Source: Reclinomonas americana ATCC 50394 (taxonomy: Eukaryota; Jakobida; Jakobea; Jakobida). From it: 22,378 nt of DNA. The stretch covers positions 1 through 22,378 of the forward strand of contig PS015125.1 in NCBI GenBank assembly GCA_048213135.1, read 5' to 3'. Each line of letters begins with the position of its first letter. The stretch's first letter is position 1. Position numbers and translations under genes: made by a program. Below the pieces are notes generated by a model. The model saw nothing but the letters and a program-made list of their open reading frames with translations, searched no databases and was not told where the DNA came from. Shown piece by piece: positions 1 through 12,100 of this stretch.

Positions 1-139
1 GGCGCACAACCAGCGGTTGCGACATGGCCTCGATGGCGGCGTCGCGGCGGTGATTGAGGAAGCGAGCGACCAGCACCACAGCCAGCACGGCGACCAGCAG
101 CACGCCGGCACCCGAGGTGGCGGCAATGATGATCACCGA
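1..139 (-). other. Transmembrane helix and start of cytoplasmic tail
   Basis: At about residues 4660-4683 (DNA 67-136) the coding frame reads VIIIAATSGAGVLLVAVLAV then VLVARF, a single uninterrupted hydrophobic segment. It is followed by the basic LNHRRD and then AAIEAMSQPLVVR. Positive charges after the helix fit a type I orientation with the ectodomain outside. The frame is open to base 2, so the tail continues beyond the window. Confidence 0.85.
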
Positions 140-3100
140 GCGCTTGTTTGACGTGGTCGGGTACGTGGCTCCGCTGCCGGAGCTCGAGTTGCCATTGCCA
201 CCCGTGTCACTACCGCCAGGAGTCGGCGTCGGTGTGGGTGTGGGCGTCGGCGTCGGCGCCGGAGTTGACGGGTCGGCAGACGGAATCGGTGTGATGGTGT
301 TGCTGGCACTGTCGGCGGTGGACGCGTCGCTAGTCGTATCCACCGTAGTGATGGACGCCTCGACGACGCTGAGGCCACCGAGGACCGGTGCAGGAGCCGC
401 AAGCACGGCAGCGAGCTTGGTCGTTACGGCGTCGAGGTTCACCACAGGGCCGTCGCCCGAGCTACCAGTGTCGGCGGTAGGGTCGGTGGCGCCAGTGAAC
501 TTGCTCGGCTGACCCAAATTGACAATGACAAAGTCGACGCTGAAAGCCGAGGCGCGTGTCGTAATCGCGCGGGCACTGGTGGCGCTGGTGTTGCGAGTGA
601 CACTGACAATCTTGATTGTACGCGGGTCAATGGCCAGCAGCGTGGCGACGTTGCTGATGAATTGATCGGCTGTTCATGCAGGGCGCAGTGAGTCTCACAA
701 GCGGCAAAAAGGTGAACCACCAAGGAAATACGCACCGTAGAAATCGGCAGTGGTGAGCTGCAGCTTGACCGACACAAACACCGTGGACAGAATGCGCACG
801 TAGATGTTGGGCGAGTCGCCACGAATGTTGACGGTAATCTGGCGCGTCGCCGGCGGTACTTCGTAGAAGTTGCTTCCACTCGGGTCCTGCCATCGGAAAA
901 AAGAGAGAGATGAGTGAGCGTGGATGATGATAAGACGACCACGAATTGACATACCGTAAGTGCCGGTGCCTTGTTCGCAGTGTTGACCACGTTGCCGCCG
1001 GCCCACACTTGCAGCACAAACGGTCCAATGTACGGCATAGTGTACATCAAGGCGTCGGTCTTGCGCACCGGGTTGAGCAGGTACACACGCAGATTGTTCG
1101 GGTTGGTGTTGGTGAACTCGAAGCGGTACGCCTTGTTGACCTCCACAGCAAAGACTGCGAGTGAAAGCTGAAGGCGTGAGCACATCGGTGTCGTCTTGGC
1201 TGTGAACAACAAAAGAGACGCACAGAAAGTGGACAGGCGGAGCAAGCTGGTGTGCACGCCGTTCCAGCGGTGATCCATGGGACCTATTGTCGGACACACA
1301 CGAGCAAATGAGCACCAAAAAAAAGAGAAGGCGCAATTTCAATCTCCTGCCGCTCACCGTTGACGTAGTAGGTGGTCTTGTACGGGCTGGTGATCTTCAC
1401 CGGACCCAGGCGACGCTCGTACGTGTCAGGATCCTTGGATTCGAGCACGGCCAGTGCCACCGGGAAGCGGTTGCACTTGTAGGCGTTCCACTCGCGCACC
1501 AACGTGCAACGAGCGGGGTCCACCAGACCGGGGTGGTTGGCAATCACCACTGCATCCACAGGCACGGCCGGCGCCAGCGACGTCGTCAGCATGGAGCCGT
1601 CCATGTCCTTGAAGAACACATGCTTGGGACGTAAGGGGGGAGCAAAAAAAGCATGATAAGTACCAAGGGTTGAAAAAAGAGGAAGGGAGACAAACGCAAG
1701 GACATATCATCACAGTCCATGTCGACGCAGTCGGTCGGGTTCACCCAGGCCGGATCCGGCGGGTAAATGTGGAACTTGGAGCGCTCGTCCGTGTTGATCC
1801 ACTTCATCGAGTACATGTGATGGCTGTGCTGCGCGTCGGGGGAATCTTGGTTGTTCTCAATCGCCGACGAGGTGATGTTGCAAGTGAGGCCGTTGTACGT
1901 GTAGTACCAGTCGGCAAGGGTGACGCCGCGGTATTCAACGAGGCCAGGCACAATCGGATCGCCCTTCGGCTTCCACCCTGCATTGATTAAGAAAGCCACA
2001 CGTGCGTCAGCACCACCAAAGCAAAACATATATCGACCCAGCGACGCAACATGGCAGATCCTTCTTGGCCGGCGGCATGTCCTTGCACTCCTCAGCAAAC
2101 ACGCTACCGTGAATACCGAGATTGTACGCGCAGCTGTTGTCGCGCTGGCCGACAATGAGAATGTTCGAGAACATGCTCTTCTGATCCGAGCGCACAGCCA
2201 CTGAGCCGCAATTGCCGGCGCCAATGCCGCGCGCGTTGTACGCCAGCACGGCCGTGTTGACCTCCAAATTGATCCAGTTGTACGTGTACACACCAAACTC
2301 ATCATTGTCGAAGGCAAGCACGTTGTTAAGGCGACCGCAGCCTGCAGCGGAAAAGAAACGTGAGACATTCACACACACACACACTTCGACAGAGTCGTCG
2401 GTTTCCACCACAAAAAAGACGCAACGTTGGCCGTCGATTCCCCAAAGGAAGATACCAAACTTGGCGCCGTGTGCCACCGGGTTGGTGACAAGAGTTGGCG
2501 TGCCAGAGCCGTCGCAGTTGGTGAGGACGGTGAGGATGCCAAAGTCGTCGGAGCCAGCCACACGGACATTGTCGAGAATGTTGCCGGCGACCTTGAAGTT
2601 TTCGACACCGGCGAGGATGTCGACCTGCTTCTCGTGCAGCGCAGGGCGCTTGGTCACATCGAAAATGACGGTGCGGCTGATCAAGTTACCGCCACCCATC
2701 AGGCGAATCGACGAGCGATACGAGCGGTACATGACCGAGTTGGTGAGGTTGAGAGCGTTGGGAGTATCCACCCAAACGTTGACGCCCATGCCGTAGTCGA
2801 AGACAGTGCTGTTCACAGTGCTCATCTTCTCCTGGCCGGTGAAGTGCAAGCTGTGCAAGAGGAGAGAGATACGGCAGTGAGCGCGACTAGCGCCACCACA
2901 CGGCATTTCACCGCCAACGCATCACTCACCAAGCGCGCTCGCCGTCCATCTCACCGCAACCAGTGATGCGCACATTGTTCAAGTCCACCTGACCCGACAC
3001 CTTCTTGTTGAGGAGCCAGAAGGACGAGGTGCGAATGTGCACGCCTGGGAAGATACGAAAAAGTCAGTGAAAAATTGATGCCAACGTGCGGGGCAGAAAG

Positions 3101-6100
3101 ACGCGAGACAAAAAGTTACCTTGCCACGGATCGGCGTTGCCGCGAATGCTGATGTTGCGGTCCAGCAGGGCCACTTCGGTGCGCAGGTCAACAGTCACGC
3201 CGTCGACCACACGCTTGCTGCCGTAGTGCGTGTACGTCAGTGGTGCGTTGACGGTGATCTTGCCGGCACCATTGTTGGCGGTCACAGTGCGAGTCTCGGT
3301 CTGCATGCGGTCGCGACCGGACGTGCCAATGACAATGCGCGAACCGACAGCCCAGTCGACATTGTCGGCCAACGTGAGCAAGTTGGAGTTGGCGGGAGCG
3401 TCGGCGTTCAGCAGCGTCCACGGATGCGATGGCTGCTTGCCGTACAGGCGGAGAAGACCGGTCACCAAAATGTACTTTGGTCCCAGGTCCAGCTGCTCCA
3501 CAATCGGCAGCGGGGTAAACGTCTGGTTGTAGCCGTAGACGACGATTTCCGAGTTGAAGGTGTACGGGGCATCCTTGGAGCCGGCCGTCAACATGCCGCC
3601 ACGAATGTAGATGCGCTGGCAATTCAGTTGCACGTTCTTGTTGTCGAGGCGCAGCTCACCGTCAATGACGAGGGCGCCGATCAGAGGAGTCACCGGCACA
3701 TCCATCAACATGATCCAGTCACCGATAATGGTCACTACACACACACACACACAGACGAAGCAAGTTTAGCGACGGAGAAGACATTTGCAACGAACCACCC
3801 ACCCACACTCGAAGCCGCTCACCATCTTCACCGGCAACTGGCACAGCTCCGCTCGGCCAAACAGTGGGATCCGACCAGCGCACAATGGTGGTCGGCGTGC
3901 CAGGCGTCGTCGGCGCCTTGGCGCAGCCACCCTCCGGGCACTGCGAGGCACTCCAGGACATGCGGTTGAAAGCCTTGCCCCAGCCCGACGCGCGAGTGGC
4001 CAGATACGTCTTGTTCACCGTATCGTTGCGGTTGTGGTAGAAGGTGCCGAACGGCAGCGTGGGGTCGCGAATGTTGTCAGGACCCGAGTCGCCATACACA
4101 CGCGCACCGTTCACGTTCACCACAAAGTGATCGCGGTAGTCAAAGTACGGCCAGCGGAACGTCACCGTCTCGCGCGCCTGCGTGCCGTCAATGCCCAGCA
4201 GCGACCAGTCGTTGTTGATGCTCGACAAGTCGGCGTTGCCGAGAACCTTGAGCGAGTACAAATTGTCGTTCATGGCCACAATAATGGCAAAGCCGAACTG
4301 TGGGTTGCCGCCAAACTTCGGGAACGTGGTCTCGAGGCCCGTCTCATTGCCGTAGAGCATACTAGTGTTGTTGAGCAGTTTCACGTTCAGCGGCTTGAAT
4401 TGCAGCGAGTAGCCCGGCTGAATGCCGTTGACTTCCACGCGTCGGAACACTGGTACGTGAAATTCAAGGGTAATGAGAGACAAGCGAGGGCACCACAATT
4501 GAGAGCGAATGTGACGCAACAGAGCGAGCGGTCGCAAATGAGACCATCGTACATGTCGATGATAGAGGTGGAGGTGATGCAGCCAGGCACACGCAGATGA
4601 TCCCACATGTGGAAGACCACAGACGGCTGGTAGTAGCCGGGAACCAGAGTGCCGTCGAGATCCTTCGCAATGTCCTTCTTCGTCCACCAGAACTGGATGC
4701 GCTTGGTGGTGTCGATGTAGGTGGTGTTGCGGAAGTAATGAGTGTGCGCGCCGGCCGTCTCCACCTTCTGCTGGTAGCACTCGGAGCATTGCGAGATGCA
4801 GCCGCGGTGGTGGAAACCAATGCAGGTCAGGCCGTCAATGATAAAGTTCTCGGAATCAGGCGTGCGGATGCCGTTGGAGTCGGGACGGCGCGGATGGCCG
4901 CCGACAAAGTTGGGCGTCTCGTCCACAATGACCGCATTGACCAGAGCGGGGTTGCCGTACGGCGCCTCATCGGTGGTCACGGCCTCCCAGTTGATCTTGA
5001 AGGCGTCGGCCAACTTGAAGTCGACATACTTGACGTCGCCCATGCGACCGGCCCAGAAGTTGTCTTGTCCGTTCTTGTAGCCCAACAAGCCCTACACGAA
5101 CAAAGTGAGCACGCACGACACAGATGAATAAGCATCCTTTCCTTTCCGCGCCACCAACTGCACCTTGTAGACGGCCTGCACTGTGGGGTTCGCGGAGAAG
5201 GTGTCTCCTTCCTGGCACGGCTTTAAGCGGGGGCGATGGCCGCGGTCGTCAATAAACACGCCAAACTGGCCGTTGGAGTGCACGACGTTGTCCTCGTGCA
5301 CACCAAGACGCTCGGCTTGCGGGCAAACAGTGGTGGTGGCCGATGGGCCGCCGGGATTGACAGGCAAGCGGTACCAGAAACCGAATCGCTGCGAACCGGC
5401 GGCGTGGTTATTGCGGTGCTTGTTGTTCGGGTTGGTGACCCAGAAAATGGCCGGCTGCGTGTCGGTGTTCAGCGCCGAGGTGAGGTTGTACACGTTGATG
5501 CCGAGGTTGTGGTAGAAGTCGTTGTTCGTCTCAATGCCGTCCTCGATGAAGAAGGCGTGTCCGCGAATCGAGTACGCCACATTGTTGTGCACGTTGACCG
5601 AGTGGCAGCCGTGCGTGGTGATGGCACGCTGGTACGTGTGGTGGATGGCACAGTTGCGAACGTACGATGCCGGCACCTCCCCCGTCATGTGCCAATGAAT
5701 CGGGTAGCGAGCCAAGTTGAAGGCCTGGCCGGCGCGGCGGTACTCCACACCGTCAATGCGGGCAATGACTGGGTCATTGGTGGCCACCGACTTGTCTTGG
5801 TTGTTGCTGGCAATGCCGGCCGGCAGGCCAGCGCGAGCATTAGAGCCGGTAAACAGCGTATGCACACCGTGCATGTCGTAGTCGGAGAAGTCGTTGTCGC
5901 CCTGGATGACAATGTTGCGCGACAGCAGGCCGACCTCGGCACGCATGTCAAAGTCGAATCCTTGAATGTTGTCAATCTTGCCGTAGTGCCAGTTCAACAG
6001 CGGCTGGTCGAGTGTGATGTTGCGGCCGTCAGCAGACACCGCCACAATGTAGCGATCTTCGGCCTCCTTGTAGTCGTAACCAGACGGCGCAATGGCAATG

Positions 6101-9100
6101 CGCTCACCCGGCTGCCAGTCGGTGCTGTCCGCCACATGAATCCACGTCGCGTTGGGAGCGGCATTCTGCAAGCGGGAAAAGGGGGACAAAGATACAAGAA
6201 ATCAGAGTTAGTGACAGCGAGAAAACTGCGCAAACAAACCACCACACACTGCTCACCATATCCAACTGCGTCCAGTATACGCTGCGCGGCGCACCATGCA
6301 AGTCAAGAATGCCATTCCACACACCAATGCACTTGGTGCCGAGGGTCGGCAACTCAGCCGCACCGCGGCGGCCGTGCAGCGTAATGGTGGCCTTGTGTGT
6401 GTACGGCTTCGCCTCGGTACCGATCTCCAGACGACCGCTGTTGATGATGAGGTAGTTGGTGTCGAGGGTGAGCTCCGGCTTCGAGTCGTCGAAAACGAGG
6501 CGACCCGACACGCCCAAAAAGTACAAGAACGGCGGCGACACGTCCAGCAAGATGGTGCGCCCGGCCGGAATGAACACAGTGTCGTTCCACTGCGGCAGGG
6601 TGCCGTTGGGCCAGGTGGTCGGTGCCGACCACAGATCCATGTACGAGTAGGTGACGTTGGAAGGCCACACTCCGTTCTGCCCATCCACCGTGATGCTGCT
6701 GCCGTAGGCCGCCTCCAGTGAACGCCAGCCAGTGATGCACTCGAAGGAGGTGGGCGTCACCGTGGTGGCATTGACAGCGCAGTCGGCACCATCGAGCGAA
6801 ACTGTAATGGCGCCAGCAAAGTTGCGTCCGGTGACAGTGAGCACATCGCCACCGGCAGCAGAGCCGACCAGGGGAGAAATGCTCGACACGTAGGCCGTCT
6901 TGCTTGCGTCGTACAGGAAGGAGTCCGAGGCAGTGGCGCTCGTCTTGCCAACCACCACGCGCACTGGGCACGGGGCGCCATCAGCCTGCTTGGCACGCTT
7001 GATGCCGCGCAGCTCTAGGCTGCCGACAGTGCTCCAAGTTGTTGAGGCACCCTTGTAGCGGAAGAAGCGGAATGGAGTGGCAGGAATGTTGTTCGTCACC
7101 GTGGTCCAGCCGTTGCCCGGCAAGCTCGGAATCTTGTACAACAGGGTCCATGCAGTCGCTGTAATGTTGTTCGTCGCCTCAAACACGCCATTCGCCATGC
7201 GCGCAGTACCCGTGGTGGTGTCCGGTCGAGGGCGGAAGCGGATCTGCGTCACAATGGCCTCATTCGCTTCGCCCATGTCCAAACCAACCCAGCCTCCGGT
7301 GGCCTTGTTGGCCTCCCACGCCGTGTAAATATCGGCGTCGAAGGCCAGCGACGGATCAATGTCGGAGTTGGCGGAGATGTAGTCGCCGCGCAGCACGTCC
7401 ACACCGCCCAGGCCAAAGTTGTCAATGGCAAACTGGTTGACCAGCGGCGGCACACGGCAACGCAGTTCCGTGTACGTCTGCTTGGTGGGAGCGCAGTACA
7501 TGCCGCACACCGTCATCGTCGACGAGGTGACCACAGCCAGCGGGTCAGTGTCGCCGGCCACTGGCGGGGTCGCCAGCGACGTGCCGAATCCGGCACCGGT
7601 GATAATCATCTCGGCGCCACCAGCATACGAGCCAGTGTTCGGCGTCACAGATGTGACGGTCAGCGGCACCGTGAAGCGGGAGAGCAGCAGCGTATCGTTG
7701 AACACCGCCTTGCCGAGGCCAGTGACTGTCACATACAGTTTGTAGCTACCAGCCGGTGTGGCACCGACCGTACACTTGGCTTGCGTGTCCGTGGCCTCCG
7801 TCACCACGCAACGCCGTCCACCAATCGACACCAACACCTTGGTCGGATCGGTGCCAAAGTTTGTGCCAGTCAGCACCAGCTGGTCACCGCTCTTCCCACT
7901 GCTGGGCGAGAAGGCCGTCACCGTGGGCGTGTGCAGCGCCGACGCATTGTACAAGCACCACTGGTACGAGTCAATCGTCATTTGCACGCACACAGGGTCG
8001 AGCTTCAGACCAGTCACCGTCTCCGTGCCGTTGACAACCTGGGTGGCGTTGACCATGGTGCAGTTAATGGGCAGCGTGCAGTTCCAGCCCACCGAGTTGA
8101 CCCACACGCGCGTGTCGCCATTGTCGTACTCTTGCGACGCGCGAGTCTCGCACACCACTTGAGTCTTGGTGGCGGTGACAATGTCGCAAGTGGTGTTGCC
8201 GAGCATGACCATGTTGTCGGCAATCACCGTGTCGAAGCCCTCGCCAATCATGGTGATGCGATTGCCGCCGGCGAGTGAGCCAAAGTTGGGCGAGAATTGG
8301 CGAATCTTGAGGCCGTAGGTGACACCAGCAGACGGCATGGAGGTCGCGTAACCGGCGCCGTCCACCAGCACCTTGACCAGCTGCGGCTCGGCCGTGGCCG
8401 TACCGTAGTCCACCGTGCAATCGATGGTGGTCGGGCTCGAGTCGGTCACAGCGCACGGCACAGTGCCAATCCACACGTGGTTCTGCGCCATCTGCGAGCC
8501 GAAAAGCGTGCCTCGCAAGCGGATCTGGTTCGTGCGGAACAAGTTGTTCTTGTCAATGTCGTGCAGGCCAATGACGGAGTTGACCTTGGGTGTGGCCGCC
8601 TCCGAGAAGCGATACGAACACGCGGGCGCACGGGCCGAGGCTGGCACGAACGGCGCAGGCGGTCCACCCACCGTGGTCGCCAACGCCGCCAACTCCGAAA
8701 CCAGCTGGTCGGAGAAGACCGATGGCAGAGTCCACGTGCTGTCCTCGCTGCTGACGTACGCGTAGGCGAAGCCACGGGAGCGCGCCAGATGCAGCGCGTC
8801 ATCCATGGCCGCCGTCGACACCACTCCACTCAACGTGACTGCCACACGATCGGAGCCGTAGTCGGCCAGATACGAACGCAGCACAAACTTGCTTGGCGAC
8901 GCAAAGTCGGCGTCGGAGCCATCAAAAGTGAGGAAGACGTCGGCAAGTCGCAGAGCCAGGAACTCCTCCGCCGGGGTGTCGCCGAAGGCCGCAGTCTTGG
9001 CAGCCAGCAGCGTGAAGCGCGGCACCGCGCGGACCACCTTGGCCACGCTGCGGTACAAGTCGAGCGCACTCAACGACGAGGCGTTCATGTCGGCAATGAA

Positions 9101-12100
9101 GATGCCGCCCAGCAGCGGGTAGTTGTTCTTGTAAATGTTGATGTCGGTGGTGATGTCGGCCAGCGTACGCAGTGCACCTTGGCTGGTGCGCGTGGAAATG
9201 TAGCCGAGCAGCAGCGCGCCACCGTCGGACAGCGTCTTCATGCCTTGCCTGTGGAGGGAAGAGGCAGGGTGGTGTCAGAGATGGGAGGAAGAGGAGGAGG
9301 AGGAGAAGGGAGGCAATCAATGGGACGCACGAGTAGTCGGTCGAAGGCTGAGTGCTGGCTCCGGGTCCAGTGGCCGTGGGGCGGATAATGGCCACAGTCG
9401 GCACACCCTCCACAGCCAAGAAGCCCGTGCTGAGCCACATGCCGTACTGGTTGGCCAGCATCCACTTCGGGTACTGGTAGACTGGAACCAGTGCGCGCAC
9501 CGGCACATACGGGGTCGCTGGCACCGGGGTGCTCAGCTTGGCCACCGCAGCCGCCAGCTCGGCGAAACGCTTGGCCGGCTGCGCAAATGCACCGTCACCG
9601 TCGGTGACGTACAGCCAGCCAAGCGAGTACTGCACGGCGAGAGAAGCCGCACGGTTCACGTCGGCAGCCGTCGCCGGGGCCGAGTTGACAAAGGCCGCCA
9701 GATGCTCGCGGTACTTGGAGGTGTATTGCGCCGGCGGCGTGCCAGTCACAAAGTTGGCGTACGAGTCGTCAAAGGCGACGAAAATGTCGGCCGTCAGCTG
9801 ACTCAGGTGAGCCGGCAGCAAGCCGACTGCCGCGTCGGCCACATTGGCAATCGACAGGTCGAGGTTGGTGGAGGTGCGCACCAGCGCAGAGAGCGCCTGC
9901 AGGTACGAGACGGAGCCGGCCGCCGAGGCGTCGACGTTGTCATAGTAGACACCGAGTACGTTCCAGTTGGCATTCAGGCTGGTGATCAGCGCCTGCACGT
10001 CCGACTGTGCCACCGTGTTGCCATTCGTGTCAATGCGCACCACCAGCTTGATGCCGGCACGCACAGCCAGACGAATGGCGTGCTCCCACAGGGGCGACGG
10101 CTTGGGCAGCGCGGTAATGTCGGGGTTGATCACGGCAATGATCTCGGTCTGTGCGTTGCCGGCGCGGTCAATCAGCGACTGCCAGGAGGCTGACAGGGCG
10201 CCATTGGCCTGGAGAGTCGGAGCTGCGGGAGAGGGGGAAGGAGGAGTTAGGCGACGCGCTATCGAAAAGTAGAAGTACCTCTTCTCTGGTCTCACCTTCG
10301 AAGAGCGGCACGAGAATGCGGGTGACCGGAAGAATGCTGTTCACCGCCGGTGGTTGCACATTGGAGGCTGCCACATCGGCGACGAGTGCCGTCGCCAGTG
10401 TGTTGTTGCCGTTGTGGGCGTCCGAGGTGACAAACACGTTGCCGATGCCGAGCTCGCGCGCCAGCGGCAGCGCATCCGACGTGGCAGTCGCAGAGCGCAC
10501 CAAGGCAGCAAAGCGTGCCGGCGCGTAGTCGGCAAAGAAGCTCGGCGGCATGTAGGACTTGAAAGTGTCGGCAGTGCCGTCAAACACGACAAACTTGTCG
10601 GCGGTGGGATTGCGCAGGTGCGACTCGGCGAGACCCGAGGTGACTGCGTTGCCAATGACGGCGCAAGTGGCGCACGCCGTCTTGATGTAAGTGGTGAGCG
10701 CCAGCGCGTCGTTGTACGCCGCCGCAGAGGCGTCCAGGTTGTCCAAGTAGATGCCATCCAGCGACGGAGACGCCAGCGACAGCCACGAGTCAATGTCTTG
10801 CAGCACCAGGGTGTGGTTGCGAGCGCCACCATTCGTGTCCACGTATCCGAGGATCGACACGCTGCCGTCGAGAGCCGCCAGCGCCGCGTTCCAGTCGGTG
10901 TTGTTGAAGAGCGCCGTGGGACCGTCGGCCGGGTTCACAATGGCTGTCACAAGCGCGCCAGTCGCGGCATCAGCAGCCGCGGCCAGCGAGGTGAAGGCGT
11001 CGAGCGACACAGCCGGGTCGGCATCAATCGGCACCAACACGCTGGAGGTGAAGAACTTGCGGCTGCTGGCCAGCTTGTTGCCGTACGAGGCGTGCGCGAC
11101 TTGAGCCGCCAGATGCGACGGCAGTTGCAAAAAGGCCGTACCCGAGGTCTCGCTGGTCACAAACACGTTGCCAATTTTGCGCGAGCGCGCCAGATCGAGG
11201 GCGTGGCGCGCCTGACCAGCGTCGGCCGTCGAGTGCACAATGGCCGCAAAACGGTCCGACGCGAAGCCGTCCGCCAGACTCTGCTGCACCTGGAAGGTCT
11301 CCCAGGCGGCGGCAGTGCCCTGTTGCGGAAAGAGAGGGAATTTTCACCAATAATAATGAGCAACAAGAAGGGAGAGAAGAGTGGACGGGGACGGTAGGGA
11401 AGGGTGCGCACCGTAAACACGACGAAAATGTCGGCGGCTGGGGCGTTGAGGTGCGCCGCCGTCAGCTGCTGTCCCGACACGTCGATGGCGAGGCGCTTCA
11501 GGGTCTTGGAGTTGCGCACCGCCTCGTAAATGTCGTGCAGCGCGGCCACACTGGTGGCAGTCAGGTCGACACCGGCGAGGAAGATGCCATCAAAGTAGGC
11601 CGAGTTGTCAGCCGCCGTAATGTCGGCCGCAATGGCCGACGCCGTGCGGGCGGATGAACCGTCGACGGAGCGGAACAGCGCCACCTTGGCCGCACGCAGG
11701 TCACGGATAGCGTCGACCTGAGCCACCGCCGGTGACATGGCCGCCGGAGTGAACGACAGCACAGCCGCGGTTGGCAGGTGAGCCGCCGCCTTGGCCACGC
11801 CCAGGAAGAAGCCGTAGGTGGCGACGGCAGACGGGGTCGGGGCGGCGTTGATTGGAGCCAGCAGAGAGAGCTGGGTCGGCGGCGCAGGCGGAAGGGCGGG
11901 ATTGGTGGCGGGCGGAGCGGCCAGGGCCGGTGGCACCTGGTCGTTGCACTCGGCCGGCACGGTCCACACCTTCAAGTCGGCAATTGCCGTCGAGGCCTCC
12001 TCCGCGGACGTCTGGCACACAAAGCTGTTGCCGGTGATGCTGTTGCTGACAATGGTGCAAGCAGAAGAGAGGCTCATCTTGTTCTTGACTGCCAGGTTGT

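Noticed and set aside
8297-9388. Long plus-strand open frame antisense to the receptor
   Set aside because: Arg/Val/Gly-rich shadow of a GC-rich coding exon; the minus frame has clear domains and the plus frame has none. Similar plus-strand frames across 1-13300 were rejected for the same reason.
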